The notes below the pieces were generated by a model that saw only the letters and a program-made list of their open reading frames with translations, had not been told where the DNA came from and searched no databases. Of a stretch of DNA of 45,511 nucleotides, positions 42,543-45,511 are shown piece by piece. Location: NCBI GenBank assembly GCA_016208355.1, contig JACQYE010000062.1, forward strand, positions 1 through 45,511. Direction: 5' to 3'. Position numbers and translations under genes: made by a program. Every line of letters begins with the position of its first letter. The first letter of the stretch is position 1. Source of the DNA: Chloroflexota bacterium (lineage in GTDB: Bacteria > Chloroflexota > Anaerolineae > Anaerolineales > Villigracilaceae).

Positions 42543-42595
42543 GTCACGCTTTCAGCGTGACAAGCCCGAAATGTCACGCAAAATGCGTGACCTAC
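42539..42595. repeat. 57-bp palindromic REP-like repeat, copy 1
   Basis: Ends are perfect 11-base inverted repeats (GTAGGTCACGC ... GCGTGACCTAC). Inside are two hairpins, GTCACGC-TTTCA-GCGTGAC and GTCACGC-AAAAT-GCGTGAC. It contains the stop codons of both convergent genes and codes for the last residues (ILRDISGLSR) of the radical SAM protein. A second copy lies at 44393-44450. Confidence 0.85.
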
Positions 42596-43610
42596 TTTGC
42601 AGGAACGGCTCTTCCGCCGTAAGTGAGCCGTAACAGACCTGCGCCGAAGCCTTGCAGCCTCCCTGGCATTCCAAACGGCGGGCGCAGTCCGCGCAGAAGG
42701 CGGGAATGGCGCAGGTGAAAGTTGACATACGCTCGGGGGCGATCAGGTCGGCGAACGATTCTTTGAACAGATTCCCCAAAATCATGTCGGTGTGGTTACA
42801 GGCGCGCAGGTTGCCCAGCGGGTCGAGGGTATAGTAGGCGCGTTCGCTCCCGGCGGCGCAGAAACCGAAGCCCAGGTGCGGGTACCGGCTGATATCAATC
42901 AGGCAGGGCTGGACGGGGATGGAACACGAGATGGGGAGGCTGAGTTCTGTCGCCGTGGACTCGGCCACAGAGAGAGCATCTCGAACCTGATCAACGGTTG
43001 GCAGTAATTCTTCGAGATGCTCTCTGCCGCGCCCGCCCGGGTTGAAGCGGTTGAACATCACGCCGCGCGCCCCGAATGCGAAGGCCAGCCGGAGGGTCTC
43101 GCCGAGATGCTCAATGTTTTTGCGTGTTGCGACGAAAGCCGCGACAACCTGCCCGCGGTGCAGGCGAATATTTGCCATGGCGGCCAGGACCGCGTCCCAC
43201 GCGCCGGGTACGCCGGACAGTTCGTCGTGGACCTCGCGCCGATGGCTCAACAGGGGTAGTTCAAACAACCCAACGCCGCGCTCCAACAGGGAGACAGCGG
43301 TCCGTTCGTCGAGCAAACGACCGTTGCTGATGACCGTCACCTGGACACGCCGCCGCTGGAGGCACTCCAGGATCTGGGGTAAGTCGGAACGAAGGAGTGG
43401 CTCGCCGCCTGTCAGCGTGACATGGGAGCAGAGGGTCTCGTCGAGGGCTTTGGCAAGCAGGTCAAGGGTCCGGGCGGTATCGAGCTGGCCGCGCGGATAG
43501 GGGACAGGTTGAGGTCCCTGCCAGACGTTATAACAGTGCAGGCAGGCGTGGTTGCAGGCCTGGGTGATTTCAAAGATAAGCGACTGGAGACGAGGTCGGA
43601 CAGCGGTCAT
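42552..43610 (-). CDS. Radical SAM/SPASM-type enzyme
   Basis: A 352-residue enzyme with the 4Fe-4S/SAM motif CNHACLHC (C19, C23, C26) and GGEPLL. Its C-terminal Cys-rich region (FGFCAAG, LRACNHTD, CAIPAFCADCARRLECQGGCKASAQVC) resembles a SPASM/twitch extension with auxiliary iron-sulfur clusters. Such enzymes usually modify peptides or proteins (thioether or C-C links, sulfatase Ser/Cys oxidation) or act in haem and PQQ pathways. Its start overlaps the stop of the Tat lipoprotein gene by 4 bases. The C-terminus is encoded by the repeat. Confidence 0.9.
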   Translation of the reverse strand: MTAVRPRLQSLIFEITQACNHACLHCYNVWQGPQPVPYPRGQLDTARTLDLLAKALDETLCSHVTLTGGEPLLRSDLPQILECLQRRRVQVTVISNGRLLDERTAVSLLERGVGLFELPLLSHRREVHDELSGVPGAWDAVLAAMANIRLHRGQVVAAFVATRKNIEHLGETLRLAFAFGARGVMFNRFNPGGRGREHLEELLPTVDQVRDALSVAESTATELSLPISCSIPVQPCLIDISRYPHLGFGFCAAGSERAYYTLDPLGNLRACNHTDMILGNLFKESFADLIAPERMSTFTCAIPAFCADCARRLECQGGCKASAQVCYGSLTAEEPFLQSRSRILRDISGLSR

Positions 43611-44305
43611 TGGCCGGTGAGCAGGTTAATGATGAACTGCGCGGCGGCCTGGGCATCGGGCGTGATCTCCAGTTCCAAATCTTCGAAGGCCGGGACGGCT
43701 TGCTGAGACTGCCATTCAGTAACGAGGCGTTCGTACAGAGCGGAGACCTCCTCATCGGTCAGGGCGTAGAAGGCCATATCGTGTTCGAGGGCGGCCTGGG
43801 CTTTCGTTAGGGTTTCCGGGTCAATCGTACTCTCGTCCGCTATCTCACCTAAAACATCAGACTGCTGAACAAGGATCGCCGCGCTGACGGGGGCATAATC
43901 CACGATCATGGGCTCGTAGCAAGTCATCGGGGCGTTGGAACGCCAGATGTGATAAACGGCAGCGCCGTAGGCTTCCTGGACCAGGTCGGCCACCGAGGCG
44001 GTGAGTGCGCCACTGGTAACCAATTCGTCCAGGGCGAGGCGGTGTTCGGCGACCAATTCCTGGCCGAAGGTATTCTCGCTGATTCCCTGGTTGGACTCTT
44101 CGACAGTTGCCTGCGCCAGTTCCCCGAAACTCAGCCAGCAGCGGCGCAGGCGGTCACGGGCGGAGAGCGGGAGATCGGTTGGGTAGGGAGAGGGCGGCAG
44201 GGGGGCGTAACAGGTGACCCCGATGGGAGGAATGCAGCGCGTCAGCGCCAGTGAGGCGACAGATACCCCAACCAATTTCATAAAATCACGGCGGGAGATG
44301 CTCAT
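43607..44305 (-). CDS. Tat-exported lipoprotein of unknown function
   Basis: A 232-residue protein starting MSISRRDFMKLVGVSVASLALTRC, a twin-arginine signal (SRRDFMK) with a lipobox ending in C24. Two further Cys lie near residues 32 and 57 and one near 127. The rest is acidic and helical (for example EESNQGISENTFGQELVAEH) with no family I recognise. Strong ribosome site GGAGG. Translationally coupled to the radical SAM gene, which suggests a substrate or partner of that enzyme; Tat export also suits proteins folded with a cofactor in the cytoplasm. Confidence 0.8.
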   Translation of the reverse strand: MSISRRDFMKLVGVSVASLALTRCIPPIGVTCYAPLPPSPYPTDLPLSARDRLRRCWLSFGELAQATVEESNQGISENTFGQELVAEHRLALDELVTSGALTASVADLVQEAYGAAVYHIWRSNAPMTCYEPMIVDYAPVSAAILVQQSDVLGEIADESTIDPETLTKAQAALEHDMAFYALTDEEVSALYERLVTEWQSQQAVPAFEDLELEITPDAQAAAQFIINLLTGQ

Positions 44306-44392
44306 GGGGACCTCCAGAAGAAAGATCGGATGCGAAATTCTATATCTTCTCTGACGTTATGGAGCGGAGCAATGTTCCAAGGGGAATGTTTT

Positions 44393-44450
44393 GTAGGTCA
44401 AGCTTGTAGCGTGACAGCACATCAGAAGCCACGCGAAATGCGTGACCTGC
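44393..44450. repeat. 58-bp palindromic REP-like repeat, copy 2
   Basis: Same orientation and build as copy 1 (GTAGGTCAAGC ... AGCGTGAC ... CACGCGAAATGCGTGACCTGC), with a divergent centre. It ends exactly at the stop codon of the YghO-like gene. The rest of the gap (44306-44392) holds the upstream region of the Tat gene, without a clear promoter. Confidence 0.8.
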
Positions 44451-45511
44451 TAAATCTTCTTCTCGTACACCCGGTACCTTCTCAATGGTGTGGCTTCCAA
44501 TTTCTTGATGGCATTGATCATCGGCCAGTTGTCTTCCAGCACGTAATTGATCTCCATCCATACATCCAGTGCATAGAGTGTTTCGTACATGGCGCGGTAG
44601 ATGAGGCTGTCTATCGCCTTGCCCTGGTATTCCGGGAGCACGCCCAGAGCGAACATGCGGTAACGCCGCAGGCGCGGGATGCCAGCCAGGAGTTTGAGAA
44701 AGCCGAAGGGGAAAAGGCGCCCGTTCAGGCCTTTTAGCAGGGTGTTAACGTCCGGCAGGGTGATGGCGAAACCGATGGGTTTTCCGTCCGCATCTTCGGC
44801 GAAGAGCACGCCCTTCGGCTGGATCACCGGTTTCATGTCGCGTGCCATTGCTGTGACCTCAGCCTCGGTCACGGGAGAATAACCCCAGTTATCAATGATG
44901 GTACTGTTGGCGAGTTCGATGATGATTTTCACTTCCTCGTCGTAGCGTTTCATGTCCAGTTGGCGGATGCGGACATTGTAGCGCTTCTGCACGGCGTCCG
45001 TCAGGCGCAGGATGCGTTCCGGGACCCGGTAGCCTTCAGCAGCGGAAATGTACCAGCACAGCAAGTCCTTGACCTTTTCCAGCCCGAAAGCAGTGTAGTG
45101 GTCGTTGTAATAAGGCGGATTGTAGGGACCCATAACAACCGGCGAAGGAGTGAACCCCTCCACCACCGACCCCCATTCCTGCGAGACGAAGGACCACGGT
45201 CCGCGCATGGAGGTGCAGGCTTTGGTCAGCAGCCAGGTCCGCGCCGCTTCGAGCAGGGCACGCCCAGCATCCAGGGCTTGCCCTGAGCCTGTCAAAGGGT
45301 CCGGGACGCACTCGAAGTAGCCAAAAAGTCCGATGCGCTCCTTCCAGAAGTCCACAGCCAGCAGGTCAATGAACGCCGCGATGCGTCCGATGTATTTTCC
45401 TTCGTCTTCCAGCAAAAAGAGTTGCCATTCGCAATGATCGAGCAGGGGATTACGTTTCGGGTCGAACTGGCCGCGCTGTTCGTCGCGCAGCGGCGGGACC
45501 CAGACCGGGTC
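44450..45511 (-). CDS. YghO-like GNAT-fold protein, N-terminus outside window
   Basis: Open frame continues through the right edge of the window, so the start is missing; the apparent ATG at 45415 is internal. The visible start DPVWVPPLRDEQ...NPLLDHCEW, followed by GRIAAFID, the segment GLFGYFECV, MRGPWSF and NPPYYNDHYTAFG, is typical of YghO/N-acyltransferase-like proteins. The C-terminal half holds the acyl-CoA region ALGVLPEYQGKAIDSLIYRAMYE, like a GNAT loop with the RxxGxG Gly pattern weakened. About 353 codons are present. Function is unknown; lipid-linked acyl transfer has been suggested for relatives. Confidence 0.8.
   Translation of the reverse strand, partial: DPVWVPPLRDEQRGQFDPKRNPLLDHCEWQLFLLEDEGKYIGRIAAFIDLLAVDFWKERIGLFGYFECVPDPLTGSGQALDAGRALLEAARTWLLTKACTSMRGPWSFVSQEWGSVVEGFTPSPVVMGPYNPPYYNDHYTAFGLEKVKDLLCWYISAAEGYRVPERILRLTDAVQKRYNVRIRQLDMKRYDEEVKIIIELANSTIIDNWGYSPVTEAEVTAMARDMKPVIQPKGVLFAEDADGKPIGFAITLPDVNTLLKGLNGRLFPFGFLKLLAGIPRLRRYRMFALGVLPEYQGKAIDSLIYRAMYETLYALDVWMEINYVLEDNWPMINAIKKLEATPLRRYRVYEKKI

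Noticed and set aside
42539-42595. Repeat read as a simple terminator for convergent genes
   Set aside because: No T-run, two internal hairpins and a second similar copy at 44393 make a REP-like element more likely, though it may also affect transcript ends.

Overview
The window looks like a chromosomal segment of a Chloroflexota bacterium, probably Anaerolineae. This is an inference from protein style: Thr/Pro-rich lipoprotein linkers, a short YidC, many GAF/PAS/HD signalling proteins, V4R proteins and the yqeY-pgpH-ybeY-dgkA block. No rRNA or other marker was available to confirm it. The sequence is fairly GC-rich, with a visibly AT-richer patch around 33.9-35.0 kb. Nearly every base is coding; no gene-free stretch exceeds about 210 bases. 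I saw no tRNA, rRNA, CRISPR array or transposase.

Region 1 (1-9440) is a carbohydrate-type cassette. A minus-strand operon runs from a consensus promoter at 7843-7870 through two permeases, a PotA-like ATPase, a predicted alpha/alpha-barrel glycosidase-like protein, a solute-binding lipoprotein, a class I DhnA/LsrF-type aldolase and an FGGY kinase that leaves the window. A GHMP sugar kinase resembling the kinase domain of plant L-arabinokinase is divergent from it. Both promoters carry a near-identical 12-bp site.

Region 2 (9543-13130) is the core rpmH-rnpA-yidD-yidC-jag operon, without dnaA and with a BamB-like beta-propeller lipoprotein inserted. It ends in a terminator.

Region 3 (13167-21387) reads PfkB kinase, parA, parB, YtcJ-like amidohydrolase, two histidine kinases, an OmpR-type regulator and a CpaE/TadZ-like receiver-ATPase. 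The first histidine kinase carries an MshEN-like (c-di-GMP-binding type) N-terminus.

Region 4 (21446-25628) is a tightly coupled six-gene operon of unknown function: tandem-HTH regulator, TPR protein, GNAT, two V4R-type paralogues and a lysophospholipase-like hydrolase. It has its own extended -10 promoter and an end hairpin.

Region 5 (25692-39528) holds a DsbA-like thioredoxin, a PduO-type cobalamin adenosyltransferase, a large membrane adenylate/guanylate cyclase, a HET-C-like metal phospholipase candidate, yqeY, a damaged pgpH-like c-di-AMP phosphodiesterase gene, ybeY, dgkA, a His-tailed DMT transporter, an endonuclease IV-like protein and a large GGDEF protein.

Region 6 (39514-45511) holds a chelatase gene split into an AAA+ part and a VWA part. 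They are joined by a textbook -1 frameshift heptamer (A AAA AAG), so one gene probably makes both a ChlI-type and a ChlD-type subunit. After it come a DMT permease, a radical SAM/SPASM enzyme coupled to a Tat lipoprotein, two copies of a palindromic repeat around that pair, and a partial YghO-like protein.

The strongest leads are the chelatase frameshift site, the predicted c-di-GMP-sensing histidine kinase, the six-gene V4R operon and the repeat-flanked radical SAM/Tat pair.
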